Shown: positions 29,301 to 40,137 of the stretch, one piece after another
Layout: every line of letters begins with the position of its first letter
How positions within the stretch are numbered: the stretch's first letter is position 1
NCBI GenBank assembly: GCA_003427395.1
Contig: BFEA01000188.1
Location: 2,179,188-2,227,431, forward strand
DNA from: Chara braunii
Lineage: Eukaryota > Streptophyta > Charophyceae > Charales > Characeae
DNA length: 48,244 bases
Direction: 5' to 3'
Notes under the pieces: generated by a model
Databases searched by the model: none
The model's input: only the letters and a program-made list of their open reading frames with translations
What the model was told of the DNA's origin: nothing
Program-made: the position numbers and the translations under genes

Positions 29301-29660
29301 TCATCTCAGTTTCCTTAATTTCAACATCGGTTCTGAATCAGCGGTGCTTTCCGCTACCTCCAATCCTGTTAACTCGGCCATTTCTTGCATAAGATCCGGA
29401 ACATCATCTATCGGGGCTTTTGCTTCTTGCTTGATTAGGGCGATTATGGCTCCTTGCGTGAGTAACGATCCGGGTGGAGAGACGAAAAGATCCAGATACT
29501 GATTCATCTGCTGATATCTAGCTCGGAGTGAAAGCGCGTCCTCGTACAAAGTGGCGGGAAGCCGTATTTCTGTAGATGCGGGCAAGAACACCGACAGGAT
29601 ATGGCTAGGCTCGCCACTTTCTGAGCTCGGATTAAATGTTCGGGCGGTTGCTGGGATCAT
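29301..29660 (-). pseudogene. Pol spacer between protease and RT
   Basis: A 119-codon minus-strand ORF, acidic and Ser/Leu-rich (DALSLRARYQQMNQYLDLF, APIDDVPDLMQEMAELTG), sits where Ty3/gypsy Pol has a variable linker between PR and RT. No domain is recognised. The frame is open but its limits may be set by mutations. Confidence 0.5.
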
Positions 29661-29840
29661 TCAAAATTCCTCTTTCGCCTCGCAACCGAACATTTCAACT
29701 AATTGTTCCCATTCCTTTTCGCTAGGCATGTAGTTCAACTCCTCCTCATAATCACGCTCGTCATACTCGCCCTCTCGCGCAAGGTGCTGTTCCTCGTCAC
29801 CGCTTGGGGGAGAATCTTCCGGGCTCGGGATCTGGATCGT

Positions 29841-30290
29841 TCACATCCGGACAATACTAGGATTTTTTTTTGGTGATTGAGTAGAAATCCGTAATGGCAG
29901 CGTTTGAGGCCTTCCTCTAGTATGCATGAGGACGAGTTGTTTAGAATCGAAGTGTATTCGCGCTCCTGCCGCCATCGCCCAGGGCAATCCCAACAATACC
30001 GAATCAGAGTGCATATCGATGATTAGCGCGTTAACCAGAACGTGCACTCGGCCTACTTTGACTGCTATGTTCTCAATGATTCCTACTATATTCATGGCTT
30101 CTTCATCGGCGGAGACGTAATTGTCCTTCCCCGGTAGTGGAAGGATCCAGTTCAGTCGGCCCATTTTTCTGACTGTATCTAAGGATATGGCTACGACCGA
30201 TGATCCGGTATCAATAAGAGCATCAAACGGTTTACCCCAGACTTCGCAATCACACTCGACACTTTTCCATAGGACCGATCGGACACACAC
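29841..30290 (-). pseudogene. pol (PR): Aspartic protease of PHD element
   Basis: A 149-codon frame with a complete retropepsin signature: FDALIDTGSSVVAIS has the D-T-G active site and SVLLGLPWAMA is the second conserved hydrophobic-Gly motif. KVGRVHVLVNALIID fits the flap-to-core strands. The enzyme cleaves Gag and Pol precursors inside the particle. The domain itself is intact. It is listed as a pseudogene because the surrounding polyprotein is broken. Confidence 0.88.
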
Positions 30291-30418
30291 AAAATGATCT
30301 TTCTGTGCGTAAGAGATGGCGGCGATTCTCGCCGCTTCGGGTGCGTCAGGTTCGGTCGCAGGGGAGGGTTTGCCTCAGTCTTGTCTTTTTTCTTCTTCTT
30401 AAGCATACGCTGAATACG

Positions 30419-31894
30419 CTAATATGTGAAGCGTTTTTTGTTCTTCTGACATTGTTGCAGAAATTTATCATTTGCGACTTCGGATATGGTCAGCAAGTGT
30501 CCTACGGGGACCGAAACTCGGATGTCCAACTGTTTGAGTGTCTGTAGGACATCGATCTCTCCTGTTTGAAACTGTGGTCCTAGTTTTGATCCCCATTCGA
30601 CCCATTCGAGCTCATCTTTGCCATGTCGGATTGCTCCGATCAGTCCTGCCAAATGAAGATACTCGGCCGGATCAACGACATCGGCGGGTTCAGAAGATGA
30701 TCCCGAAGTAGACGAGATAGGGTCGGTCGAGGGCGGTTGTTCGGTCGAGAAGGAGGAGGCTTCCCTTGCAGCTTCCAATACTGCGGCCACCTGACCTTGA
30801 TTCAAGGTCACAGGCGCGGCTGCTGGCGGGGGTTGATTACGTTTTGGTTGGGGGCATTCACGCGCAAAGTGTCCAGGCTGTTTAGAGTTGTAGCACTCGA
30901 TCCTCCCCGCTGGATTGACCGCGTGAGGGGGAGCAAGAGGAGTTAGTCCAGTTGCAGGAGGGGCGGTCAGCAGAGGGTACAGAGTAGGAACGGGGCGAGA
31001 AGGGCTGGAATTTGCCTTCATTAGCTTTGTCATGATTTGTTCCAACCGATCCATCTGAGAAACCTGCATCTGAATCAGATTATTCATCCACTCAGACTGT
31101 TTAGTCGTAGCGGTATGAATCATCTGACCCAGATGCATGTTAGTGGTAGACACTGATGCGGCGTCTTAGGTCATTACTGTGTTCATAGGCGCCATTTTAG
31201 GAGGAGGAGGAGGTCTCGAGAGATGTAGGGAATGATACGGGGAGGGATCCGGAGCGGGTCCGTCCAGGTAGTCATGATCAGGACGAGCGTAAAATCGTCT
31301 CACTGCTCTGAGCCACGACCGCCGTTTAGCAGCCACATTTTGGATTGTGTCCGAGATGTCTTCTTCTCCCTGACTGATATACTTACGCGTATCCAGCAGA
31401 TCCAGTTCAAGGGCTTTAGTTATGATGGCGGGCAGTTGGTTCATCTCGGGAGGGACCCTTTTCTGCAGTTTTGCCTTCAACACTGGATTGCGGAGATGGT
31501 CCATGAAAAAATCTCGAGCAACATTTTCTTCCCGTCCCGATTTGTTTAATGCGGTCTGAAATCGATCCACAAAGTCGGGTAATAATTTTTTGGGTTCCTG
31601 CAGACGGGTTTTCAGTACGAACCATGCATTATCTTCGCTGACCGCGTCGAATCTTGCTAGGAACGCCCTCTTAAAGGTGTCCCAATCTACCCATCTATGC
31701 CTTCTAAACCAATCATGTGCGGTGTTTCGTAGAAGCAAGGTAATGGCGCGGGGAAGGTCCTCGGCGCGATATCCCTGAGCTTGCACGGCTTCGAGCCATG
31801 CCTCTGGATGAGTGTAGTTGGGATATAATGGGAAGGTAGTGGGGATGCTTACCATCACCCGGGGAGGTGTTCCATTAGCATCGACAATGGGCAT
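30419..31894 (-). pseudogene. gag: Gag of PHD element, one in-frame stop
   Basis: Two ORFs in one frame (31894-31166 and 31153-30419) are separated by a single TAA at 31166-31168 and four codons. The first carries the retrotransposon-gag domain (HPEAWLEAVQAQGY, ITLLLRNTAHDWFRRHRW, FKRAFLARFD, FVDRFQTALNKSG). The second starts with an amphipathic stretch (NNLIQMQVSQMDRLEQIMTK) and contains CYNSKQPGHFAREC, a zinc knuckle whose second Cys is Ser. The rest is a Pro/Ser-rich tail. Gag forms the particle and binds RNA; loss of one zinc ligand should impair RNA binding. ATG 31894 lies about 115 nt after the PBS. Confidence 0.88.
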
Positions 31895-32010
31895 CTCTGG
31901 TCAAGCTTTGGCGGACCTCTGTCGAGTGACGGGAGGACTGAAACGATTAGATCGTTTAGCTGATCTTCCTCTCGCCAGCTCGTCTTACTATCGTCAGAAC
32001 CGACACGTGC

Positions 32011-32023
32011 GGCTCCGATACCA
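32011..32023 (-). promoter_or_regulatory. Primer-binding site of PHD element
   Basis: On the minus strand this reads TGGTATCGGAGCC, the same one-mismatch initiator-Met-tRNA site as in the chromovirus at 924. It directly follows the 5' LTR. Confidence 0.88.
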
Positions 32024-33478
32024 ACCTCACGCCCTGCGTTGTCTTCCGTTCGGAGTGTTTAAATTGCGGAAGGGGCCCCAGAAAGACAGCGAGATGGGGT
32101 GTGCCAAGGATTTTTGGAAGTGTGGGGACACAGACAAAGCCGAAATCCCATGTGCAGATCCGACTTAGTAAGAAGGGGGAGGGTCCATCACTGCGCGGGT
32201 TTCGAGGAAGAAAAAGGCGCTGCACTCACAACAAAGAATAGATTCGAGACAAGGAGGCACATCCGCTGTAAAGTTCCATCATGGCCCCGGGTCATTTATC
32301 CATCCAACTCTGATCACTATCTTCATACATGCACCGACGATCCCGGTCGTCGCATGCCACTTTCCACCACCGCAATCGTCACCCCACCGATTTAGTTTCT
32401 GCACGGGCCTGCCCCGATCCCACAGTCCGTCGTGGCGATCAGGCGCACAACCAGCTAGTCTACAGTCAGCCCATCGGGACTTTTTGATTCGCACTGCACA
32501 CACACCATCTAACCACTGCTTCTCGAAAGTTGGCTGACTAGTTGAGAGAGAGATTTGCGGACGCGACTGTGGAATTTATAGTTGCGAGAAGGTAGATAGA
32601 TGCGAGGAAAGATGAAGAATGGGGCAGAAGAGTGCGAGGAAGAGCTTGAGGGTAATCGCCCATCGAAAGCCATGTTGCTCCCTCACAGTCTGATCTCAAC
32701 CAATCAGAATCGTCGTGTAGTAGGGATCTCCTCTTACACGACACTTCTCCTTGGCTAAATGGGGTAAAGAGAGGATCGACGAGGTTTTCGAGCGCAACAT
32801 TTAGACCAGGAAGAAGAAGGGTGTGAAGGATAGTACGAAACGGGTCCAAGATTCAGATGATCAAGAAAGAGAAAAAGGGCGCGTGTGGGGAAGGAGAGAA
32901 AAAAACAGTTACAGGGGGAGAGAGAGAGAGAGAGAGAGCATGGGCTCGTGAAGGAGGGCGTCGAGAAGAGCGCGAGAAGGAAGGAGGAGGGAGCTCGTAT
33001 GCATGGCGCCGAACACACAATGAAAAACGGGCACCGAAACAGTTGCAGGTTTTCCAAGTTCTTTGCTAATTCAAAAATTGAAATCACCATATCCACGCGC
33101 AAAGTAGGCGCGGGAAAAGAAAGAAAGTCCTACGTCTATCCATATTCCTATAAAATTCCCAGAGTTTTCCACGTCGTGGCCGAGAGCATTCATGCGTGAA
33201 AGGACACGTCGAGTTCCGTTAATTATGAAATTCCTAACCGTCGAGCCAAATTCCGAGCGCGCTCCCTAAGGCGTGCGTAATTGAACGGTAATTCCCATGC
33301 ATTTCCAAATTACAACAAAGGAATTTCAAGAATCAGTAGTGCTGACAAAAATACAGGTTTTAATCGAAAAACAGAGAGGGTTTTTCTGGGGCCGAGCAAG
33401 ACACATCTTGATTCAAAAGAAACAAGGGGAGGGGAGGGGTCCGGGAGATGGTGCAGGTCCGAAAGCTGGTACGTCACA
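32024..33478 (-). repeat. 5' LTR of PHD element (right)
   Basis: The 1455-bp LTR read on the minus strand starts TGTGACGTACC and ends GTGAGGT before the PBS. It aligns with three blocks of the left LTR. It keeps about 55 bp near 33023-33080 that the left copy lacks. A (GA)n tract sits at 32919-32938. It is the uninterrupted reference that reveals the LINE insertion in the left LTR. Confidence 0.88.
32574..32582 (-). promoter_or_regulatory. Probable LTR TATA box
   Basis: ACTATAAAT on the minus strand, conserved at the equivalent site of the left LTR (19919-19928). It is well placed to direct transcription toward gag, with the start expected about 30 bp downstream. Confidence 0.6.
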
Positions 33479-33483
33479 CCGAG
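33479..33483. repeat. Target-site duplication CCGAG (right)
   Basis: Matches 17887-17891. Confidence 0.7.
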
Positions 33484-33880
33484 CCGCTAAGAAGTGCGCA
33501 TGAATGTTTTCATTTTAATATATACTCAGGAGTATATGTTTTTTTTTTTTAAATTTAAGTAGCCCTTCTCCCCCCCCCCCCCCCTTCCCACTTTGGACTT
33601 GGATCCACATCATGCTGCCCCACACACAAAACCCAAACTGCGGCTGCTGAGAAGTGCGCATGGATATTTTTTTTCCTAACGAATAGTCGAGAATATTATT
33701 ATTTTTTTAAAAACAGGGTAGGCGGGGGGGGGTTCTTGTTGCACTTGGATCCATATCTTGCTTCACTACACACCAAACCCGCACCGGGCCGCTAAGAAGT
33801 GCGCATGAATATCTTTATTTTGATATATACTCAGGAATATATGTATTTTTCTTTTTGATTGAAGTACCAGTCTAGTGCGG
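33484..33880. repeat. Dispersed repeat flanking the PHD element (right copies)
   Basis: GCCGCTAAGAAGTGCGCATGAA followed by TTTTAATATATACTCAGGA occurs at 33484-33540 and again at about 33786-33845, giving a tandem period near 302 bp. The part in between matches 17636-17886. It contains T and C homopolymers. Confidence 0.85.
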
Positions 33881-33970
33881 GTTTGGACACAGAGGCACAT
33901 CCTGACCTGCCAGCTGTCTGACATCGGATACACTTCCTAAAGAAGCAGTCTCCCAAAATACACAGGGACC

Positions 33971-34040
33971 CAGTCAACCTGAGTGGTTAGGGCCGTTGCG
34001 TATCTCAAATGTATGCGTGGGTTCAAACCTCGACGCCAAC
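33971..34040 (+). repeat. tRNA-like segment with A and B boxes (copy 1)
   Basis: CTGAGTGGTTAGG at 33979-33991 fits a Pol III A box and GTGGGTTCAAACC at 34017-34029 a B box, at 38-bp spacing. This resembles a Ser/Leu-tRNA-derived SINE head. The acceptor arms do not obviously pair, so it is not an ordinary tRNA gene. Confidence 0.65.
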
Positions 34041-34066
34041 CATTGGCAGCGAACTTCATAATCTTA

Positions 34067-34071
<5 letters not shown>

Positions 34072-34100
<29 letters not shown>

Positions 34101-34200
34101 ATGTGCGTGTGTGTATGCGTGTGTGTGTGTGTGCGTGTCGGTGTGTGGGTGTGCGTGTGGGTGTGAGTGGCTGCGTGTGCGTCTGTGTGTGCGTGTGAGT
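34072..34200. repeat. GT-rich microsatellite
   Basis: Imperfect (GT)n. The Cys/Val-rich ORFs across it are artefacts. Confidence 0.95.
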
Positions 34201-35075
34201 GTCACTGTGATTGGGTGCATTGCGTGGGTGTTTTGCCTGCTGCGGCTGCCTCCGCCGCCCCGATGCTTTTTGCCCTAAACAGTAGCAACTGACGAAAAAA
34301 GAAAAGACAAATGTGGGAGCGTGGAGCGGAAAAGCGACAGACACGAGACGAAAAAAAAAAAAGAAAAGAAAGAGGGGAGCGAAAAAAGGCGTGTGAGTGT
34401 CACTGTGATTGGGTGTGTTGCGTGGGTGTTCTGCCTGCTGCGTCCGCCCTCGATGCTTTTCGCCCTAAACGGTAGTGACCGACGAAAAAAAAAAAAAAAA
34501 AGTGGGAGCGTGGAGTGGGAAAGCGGCAAAAAAAAAAGGCACGACGACACACTACAGCGGTCAAAACAAAAAAAAAAAGGGAACGACGGGCGGCCCAATA
34601 TGCAGTGCCCCCCAAAAAAAAGGAACAACGGCTGCTACACAAAGCAGGCACACAAAACGACGACCGACCCGATATGCGGCGCCCAAAAAAGAGAAACAAA
34701 AAAGCGGGCACCCAAAACGATGACCAACCCGATATGCAGCGCCCAAAAAATAGAAACAAAAAAAAAAGAAAACAAAAAAAAAGGAGAAAAAAAAGAAAGA
34801 AAAAAACAAGGGGCACAAAACGACGGTCGGCCCCACACTCCGATATCGGAGGGCTCTTCTCCGAGATGTACATCCACATCGACGCCCGCCGTCTGCCCCG
34901 CCCCGGGAGCGTGCTCTCACGTTTAATGGAGTGCTTTGAACAATTCAGTACGCACGCCGCTCTGCACGCCCCCCCCCCACCGATCGCCTTCATTCGCCGT
35001 CCCACACCAAAACTTCGACCCGAATCCGGCGCGCAGCGGACCGTCAACCTCCCTCCGCGGCCAATACTCCCTCTG

Positions 35076-36352
35076 TGGTTGGAGTGGCTCGGAGGGTATA
35101 GGTGCTTGGAGTGGCTCGGTCGNNNNNNNNNNNNNNNNNNNNNNNNNNNNNNNNNNNNNNNNNNNNNNNNNNNNNNNNNNNNNNNNNNNNNNNNNNNNNN
35201 NNNNNNNNNNNNNNNNNNNNNNNNNNNNNNNNNNNNNNNNNNNNNNNNNNNNNNNNNNNNNNNNNNNNNNNNNNNNNNNNNNNNNNNNNNNNNNNNNNNN
35301 NNNNNNNNNNNNNNNNNNNNNNNNNNNNNNNNNNNNNNNNNNNNNNNNNNNNNNNNNNNNNNNNNNNNNNNNNNNNNNNNNNNNNNNNNNNNNNNNNNNN
35401 NNNNNNNNNNNNNNNNNNNNNNNNNNNNNNNNNNNNNNNNNNNNNNNNNNNNNNNNNNNNNNNNNNNNNNNNNNNNNNNNNNNNNNNNNNNNNNNNNNNN
35501 NNNNNNNNNNNNNNNNNNNNNNNNNNNNNNNNNNNNNNNNNNNNNNNNNNNNNNNNNNNNNNNNNNNNNNNNNNNNNNNNNNNNNNNNNNNNNNNNNNNN
35601 NNNNNNNNNNNNNNNNNNNNNNNNNNNNNNNNNNNNNNNNNNNNNNNNNNNNNNNNNNNNNNNNNNNNNNNNNNNNNNNNNNNNNNNNNNNNNNNNNNNN
35701 NNNNNNNNNNNNNNNNNNNNNNNNNNNNNNNNNNNNNNNNNNNNNNNNNNNNNNNNNNNNNNNNNNNNNNNNNNNNNNNNNNNNNNNNNNNNNNNNNNNN
35801 NNNNNNNNNNNNNNNNNGGTAGATGCTTGGAGTGACTCTGTCGGTAGGTGCTTGGAGTGGCTTGGTTGGTAGGTGCTTGGAGTGGCTTGGTAGGTAGTGC
35901 TTGGAGTGGGTCGGTCGGTAGGTGCTTGGACTGACTCGATCGTTAGGTGTTTGGATTGGCTCGGTCGGTAGGTGCTTGGACTGGCTTGGTCAGTAGGTGC
36001 TTGGACAGGCTCGGCCAGTGGGTCCTTGGACTAGCTAAGTTGGTAGGTGCTTGGACTGGCTCGGTCGGTAGGTGCTTGGACTGGCTCAGTCGGTAGGTGT
36101 TTGGACTGGCTCGGTCGGTAGGTGCTTAGACTGGCTCGGTCGGTAAGTGCTTGGAGTGGCTCGGTCCGTATAGGTGTTTGAACTGGCTCGGTCGGTAGGT
36201 GCTTGGATTGTCTCGGTCCGTATACTAGGTGCTTGGAGTGGTTCGGTCGGTAGGTGGTTGGAGTGGCTTGGTCGGCATAGGTGCTTGGAGTGACTGGATC
36301 GGTAGGTGCTTGAAGTGGCTGGGTTGGTAGGTGTTTGGAGTGGTTGGGTCAA
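35076..36352. repeat. 25-bp minisatellite spanning a gap
   Basis: The unit GGTAGGTGCTTGGACTGGCT + CGGTC repeats at a period of about 25 bp on both sides of the gap (for example GCTTGG at 35825, 35850 and 35875). About 22 copies are visible to the right and one to two to the left. The minus-strand peptide repeats TEPVQ/YRPSQSKHLP come from it and are not a gene. Confidence 0.95.
35123..35817. other. Assembly gap (695 N)
   Basis: Undetermined bases, probably more of the minisatellite since the same repeat lies on both sides. Confidence 0.99.
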
Positions 36353-37229
36353 CATTTATTTAGTGGTGTGAACGTTTTTTTTTTTCCTTCTCGATTTAAG
36401 CGTTTTTTTTTTTTTTTTTTTTTAAGCATTTTTTGAAATTTTCGTGTAAAGATCAAGACCAAACCTGCGGACCCTTAAATTTTCAGCGGATTTGAGTCAT
36501 TTTTTTGAGCGCTAAAAATCGCGGAAGTTGGGGTACTTTCTCCGTTGGCCCACATGTCGTAGGGGGGTAAAAAACGAAAACACAACGAATCGACGAGGCG
36601 TTTTTTTGACATTTAAAAAAAAAAAAAATCTGATATTTTTTTTAGAAAGAGCGCAATCTGATCTATAGGATCTGAAAATTTCAGATCTTTTAATCAATTA
36701 CTCTGAGCTCGAAAAATCGCCAAAGTTGGCGGTTCAAAATTGCAGGACTGGACCCACCTGCCACACTGTGCAACGTTAGGGTTCGGACACACACACTTGC
36801 CACACGAGGTAAAGTGCCAAGAACGAAAATGAGACCATTTGGCACGACATTTATTTTGCGGTCTAAATATATATATATTTTTTTTTTACATTTTTCGTGG
36901 AAAGATTAAGACCAAACATGTAGACCCTTATATTTTCAGCGGATTTGAATCTTCCTTCTCAACGTAAAAAATTGCGGAAGTTGGGGTACTTTCTCCTTTG
37001 GCCCACACGTCGTAGGGCTGTTAAAAATAAAACACAACGAATCGGCGCGGCGTTTATTTCACGGTTTTTTTTTTCTTTCTAATATTTGTTCTAGAAAGAG
37101 CGGAATCTAATCTACAGGATCTGAAAATTTTAGATCTTTTGATTAATTACTCTGAGCACGAAAAATCACCAAAGTTGGTGCTTGAAAATTGCAGGACTAG
37201 ACTCGCCCGCCAGACTATGCAACGTTAGG
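36353..37229. repeat. Tandem pair of a 453-bp A+T-rich repeat
   Basis: Two copies offset by 453 bp share AAGACCAAAC, GACCCTTA, ATTTTCAGCGGATTTGA, GCGGAAGTTGGGGTACTTTC, AACACAACGAATCG, GAAAGAGCG, AGGATCTGAAAATTT and GCAACGTTAGGGTTCGGACA. No gene is recognised. The second copy leads directly into composite repeat copy 2. Confidence 0.9.
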
Positions 37230-38010
37230 GTTCGGACACACAGACACATCCTTACGTGTAAGCGACCTGACGTCGGATACACTTCAAAAGAAAGCAGTCC
37301 CCAAAAACAAACAGGGACCTTATCCACCTGAGTGGTTATCTGATCGGGCAATTGGGTATTTCAAAATTTGTGCGTGGGTTCAAACCCCGACCCGACCACA
37401 ACCACTGTGAGCAAGCTTCAAATACGAATACTAACATATAATATATTAGTGTGTGTGTGTGCGTGTGGGTGGGTGGGTGGGTGGGTGGGTGGGTGGGCAC
37501 GCAGGCGGGAGCGCGCGCATGCGTGCGTATGGTGGGCGGGCGGGTCCTCCAACTTTTTTTTTCGTTTTCCCGCCCGCTTTTCTTTGTGGAAGTTGCCTCT
37601 TTTGTTTTGTCGCCGCCTGCACGAAAACACCAAAAACAAAAAAAAACGCCGCCAAAAATAGAGCTGAAAATAAGAAAGAAAAGGAGGGAAAAATAAAAGA
37701 GAAGAAGGGAGAAAAAAAAAAAATAATCGAAAACAGAATTTAAAAAAGGAGGGGGGGGCACAAAACAACACTTTCTTGCTATCCGACGGCGGGCGCTTCG
37801 ACATATTCCCTCGCATCGACGCCTGCCGCCGCTGGGCCCCGTGGCGCGCTGTCTTGTTTTCCGGCGCGCTGTGAACAATACAGTACGCGCACCGCTCTGC
37901 ACGCCCCCCTCCCTCGACCGCCTTCATCCACCGGCCCGTATCAAAACTTCAACCCAATTCCGGCGCACAGCGGAACATGGGCCTCCCCTCGTGGCCAATG
38001 CTGCTTAAGG
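37230..38010. repeat. Composite dispersed repeat, copy 2
   Basis: Shorter partner of 33881-35080 with the same order of blocks: GTTCGGACAC, GTCGGATACACTTC, the tRNA-like segment, a GT/GGTG microsatellite (37449-37495), A-rich sequence and a GC-rich tail with CATCGACGCC, AATACAGTACGC and ATTCCGGCGC. Confidence 0.8.
37322..37395 (+). repeat. tRNA-like segment with A and B boxes (copy 2)
   Basis: CTGAGTGGTTAT at 37328-37339 (A box) and GTGGGTTCAAACC at 37374-37386 (B box), spacing about 46 bp. The B box is identical to that of copy 1. Confidence 0.65.
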
Positions 38011-38661
38011 GGTAGGATAAATCATAAATGGATTGGAGGTTTTTTAACCAGTTGGAAGCACATTTGTCATATACAAGCGCATTTTCAACACTTTGAAAAC
38101 TTATCACTCAAAGCTTTAGATACAACACAACATATTCGCAAAGTGCCGCATTATAAAATAATTAAAAAAAAAATGCTTTGAAGGAATTGCTACAAACGAT
38201 ATTCCAGACTGCTTGGTAATAATGAATGCAAATCAGAATTTCATGGTTATACTTGAAGCTAGTCAATCGATATATTATCAAAGGGAGGCTGTCGAATTTA
38301 TTATGACAGTCTTGAGGGGGGGTTGAAACGGCGCGGCTCCGCCGGCGGTAATTTTTGCGCTCAGACCAGACACGTTCATCCGACAATGGAAGGAGTGACC
38401 TGACGAAGGCAACTACCACCGTGATAACGCCTTGGTAGAGGGTATATCCGTCATCATATGCTCTGTCATATCGGTCATGGCGGAAACCATGGAGGAGATA
38501 CTCGCAGGCATCCGGTATCCGCACCCCACATAAGGTTAAGGATTAGTAAGGATGAATTTAAGATAGAAAAGCGAAGTTGAAGTAAGTAGCAACTACTTCC
38601 AATCGAAGTGGAAGGAAAACATTTAGAGTTGATGGCAACCCGAACCTAGTTGAAGTAGGAA
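38011..38661. other. A+T-rich flank and probable LINE 5' UTR
   Basis: No gene is recognised. The composition changes at about 38313 from A+T-rich to GC-rich, which may mark the LINE 5' end. Confidence 0.4.
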
Positions 38662-40111
38662 GTGAGGAGGAAAGCGAAGATGGTGGAGATGAACGAAGTG
38701 AGGGAGGCGCGATCCCCCCCGACACCAGAACAATCGATGAAGGGGGATAAATATCGGATACGAGATCTAACACGACTGTGCTATGAAGAAGGAATTTTCA
38801 CAGGATCAATAGACCCAGGTGAGATGACGGTAAATGGGCGTGAAGCAACATTCAGAGTCAACACAAGGATCGATCAAACAAAAGTTCAATGGTTAAACGA
38901 CCACATGGTGACTATGATCTTTAGAGAAGGGGTACAATTTCTACCTAAGAAGATCAAGGATGATGCGGTCAGAGCCTATGAAGATGATGACCGTCTACAA
39001 GATGGGACTTTTGAAGCGACAACGTTTAGAAGAGGTAGGGTGAAAGTGGAAAGCCCGGACGTCGTATCCTATGTGGCAAAGAGCACTCAGGTAAAAGATT
39101 GGCTCATGATGAAAGGAAGATACGAAGTGATGTTGTGCATGATAAGATACGTGTTGGAGTTTAAGCGGTGGCTTACACAAACGCAACTAAGGGAGCAAAG
39201 GAGACGGGAAGAGGAAGCGAATTTTTCGGTAGTAGTTGTGCAAGTGCCATTAGGTGCAATGCTATATTTGGAGGCACAGGTGTCGAAGGCTGTTGGCCTA
39301 GTGATTCGTGTTAATTCACTAGAACCGGATTGGCAGAAGCAATCTTTGATCAACCTCAAGTTTGACGTGGAGCCATCTGCACGTCAAAATATGAAGGAGA
39401 AAATTTCAGTCGTCACGTTCGAAGGGGACACGCTCACAGTCAACATTGCGTCGTCGGAAACTCCACGATGTCGACGGTGCAGAGCTTTCTTTCACGAAGA
39501 AACGCAGTGCAAGCGAAACACACAAACCAAGCAGGGTCACAAAGCAGACAAGGAGACACTCAAGGAGCGCCGGGAAGGCAGCCAGAGTACGCAGGGCCCT
39601 TACGACCAGGCCAACAAGCAGTGGAACCAGAATCGAGTGCAACAGGAGGCATTCAAGAACATGGAGCAACAAACAGTTACAACAACTCGGCGTATTCACC
39701 AGTCGGGAGAGGAGGTCCAGTACCGGGTCAGATGGGCCAAGCCCGGTATGTACCGGTACAACCTATCCCCTCGGCGTTCGGACCATGGACGGTGCCGATC
39801 GGAACGAACAAGCTCCCTCCACAAGGAGGATATGGAAATTCAATGCCGTATCTCATTCCGCAAGACAGATTTGGATTCAAGTCAGGTGGAGGTTGCCCTA
39901 TTGGTTATGGTGGACCCTATGGGGGTTATGGAGGGGACTCCTGGGAGGTGGAACTGGAGGTGGCAACCCAAACGAAGGCGGATTCAGCGGCATAGATCCA
40001 TACGGCAATTACGGAGGGGGAGGACTTGGGAATGGCGACCTGCAAGGTGGGAGAGGAACGACAACAACAACAAGTGGAGTGAATGTAGGAGCATTGAGAA
40101 TTCAGTGGTAA
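38662..40111 (+). pseudogene. LINE ORF1, RNA-binding protein, two frameshifts
   Basis: The first frame (from ATG 38662 or 38680) has an N-terminal region resembling DUF4283 of plant LINE ORF1 (VVVVQVPLGAMLYLEAQ, SKAVGLVIRVNS), followed by the CCHC knuckle CRRCRAFFHEETQC at about 39466-39507. After it, protein-like sequence moves to a second frame (VPVQPIPSAFGPWTVPIG, then a Gly/Tyr-rich stretch around GGPYGGYGG). At about 39935 it moves to a third frame (DPYGNYGGGGLGNGD), ending in TGG-TAA at 40109. The continuous 491-codon frame to 40137 is therefore not the original C-terminus. Known role: ORF1 coats LINE RNA. The Gly/Tyr/Pro-rich tail suggests a disordered, assembly-prone domain (inference). 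Confidence 0.8.
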
Positions 40112-40137
40112 AGATCGAACTCCGAAAGCGTCGATAA

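Larger units (their letters stand above)
17892..33478 (-). mobile_element. Ty3/gypsy element with PHD finger, nested insertions
   Basis: On the minus strand the order is 5' LTR (right), PBS for initiator Met tRNA, gag with a CCHC-like knuckle, DTG protease, RT (YKDD), RNase H, PHD finger, integrase, further ORFs, 3' LTR (left). The left LTR is interrupted by a LINE and by 1.47 kb absent from the right LTR, which brings the total to 15.6 kb. LTRs of about 1.4 kb are recognisably similar but diverged, and several single stops break gag and pol, so this copy is old and inactive. No chromodomain is seen after the integrase. Confidence 0.9.
33881..35080. repeat. Composite dispersed repeat, copy 1
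   Basis: It begins GTTTGGACACAGAGGCACATCC and shares with copy 2 (37230-38010) GGATACACTTC, CACAGGGACC-like sequence, a tRNA-like segment, a GT-rich microsatellite, A-rich low complexity, and a GC-rich 3' part (ACATCGACGCC, AATTCAGTACGC, CGCTCTGCACGCC, AATCCGGCGC). Internally 34196-34300 and 34394-34490 are direct repeats (CACTGTGATTGGGTG), and a unit of about 60 bp (CCCGATATGCGGCGCCCAAA) repeats at 34598-34760. Strand is undetermined. Confidence 0.8.

Noticed and set aside
33971-34040. Functional tRNA gene
   Set aside because: A and B boxes are present, but I cannot fold acceptor and anticodon arms. It is part of a longer dispersed repeat.
35076-36352. CRISPR-like array
   Set aside because: Units are contiguous 25-bp tandem repeats without unique spacers, in a eukaryotic genome.
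36086-36355. Minus-strand ORF of repeated TEPLQAP-like peptides
   Set aside because: Translation of the 25-bp minisatellite. The period is not a multiple of three and the frame drifts.
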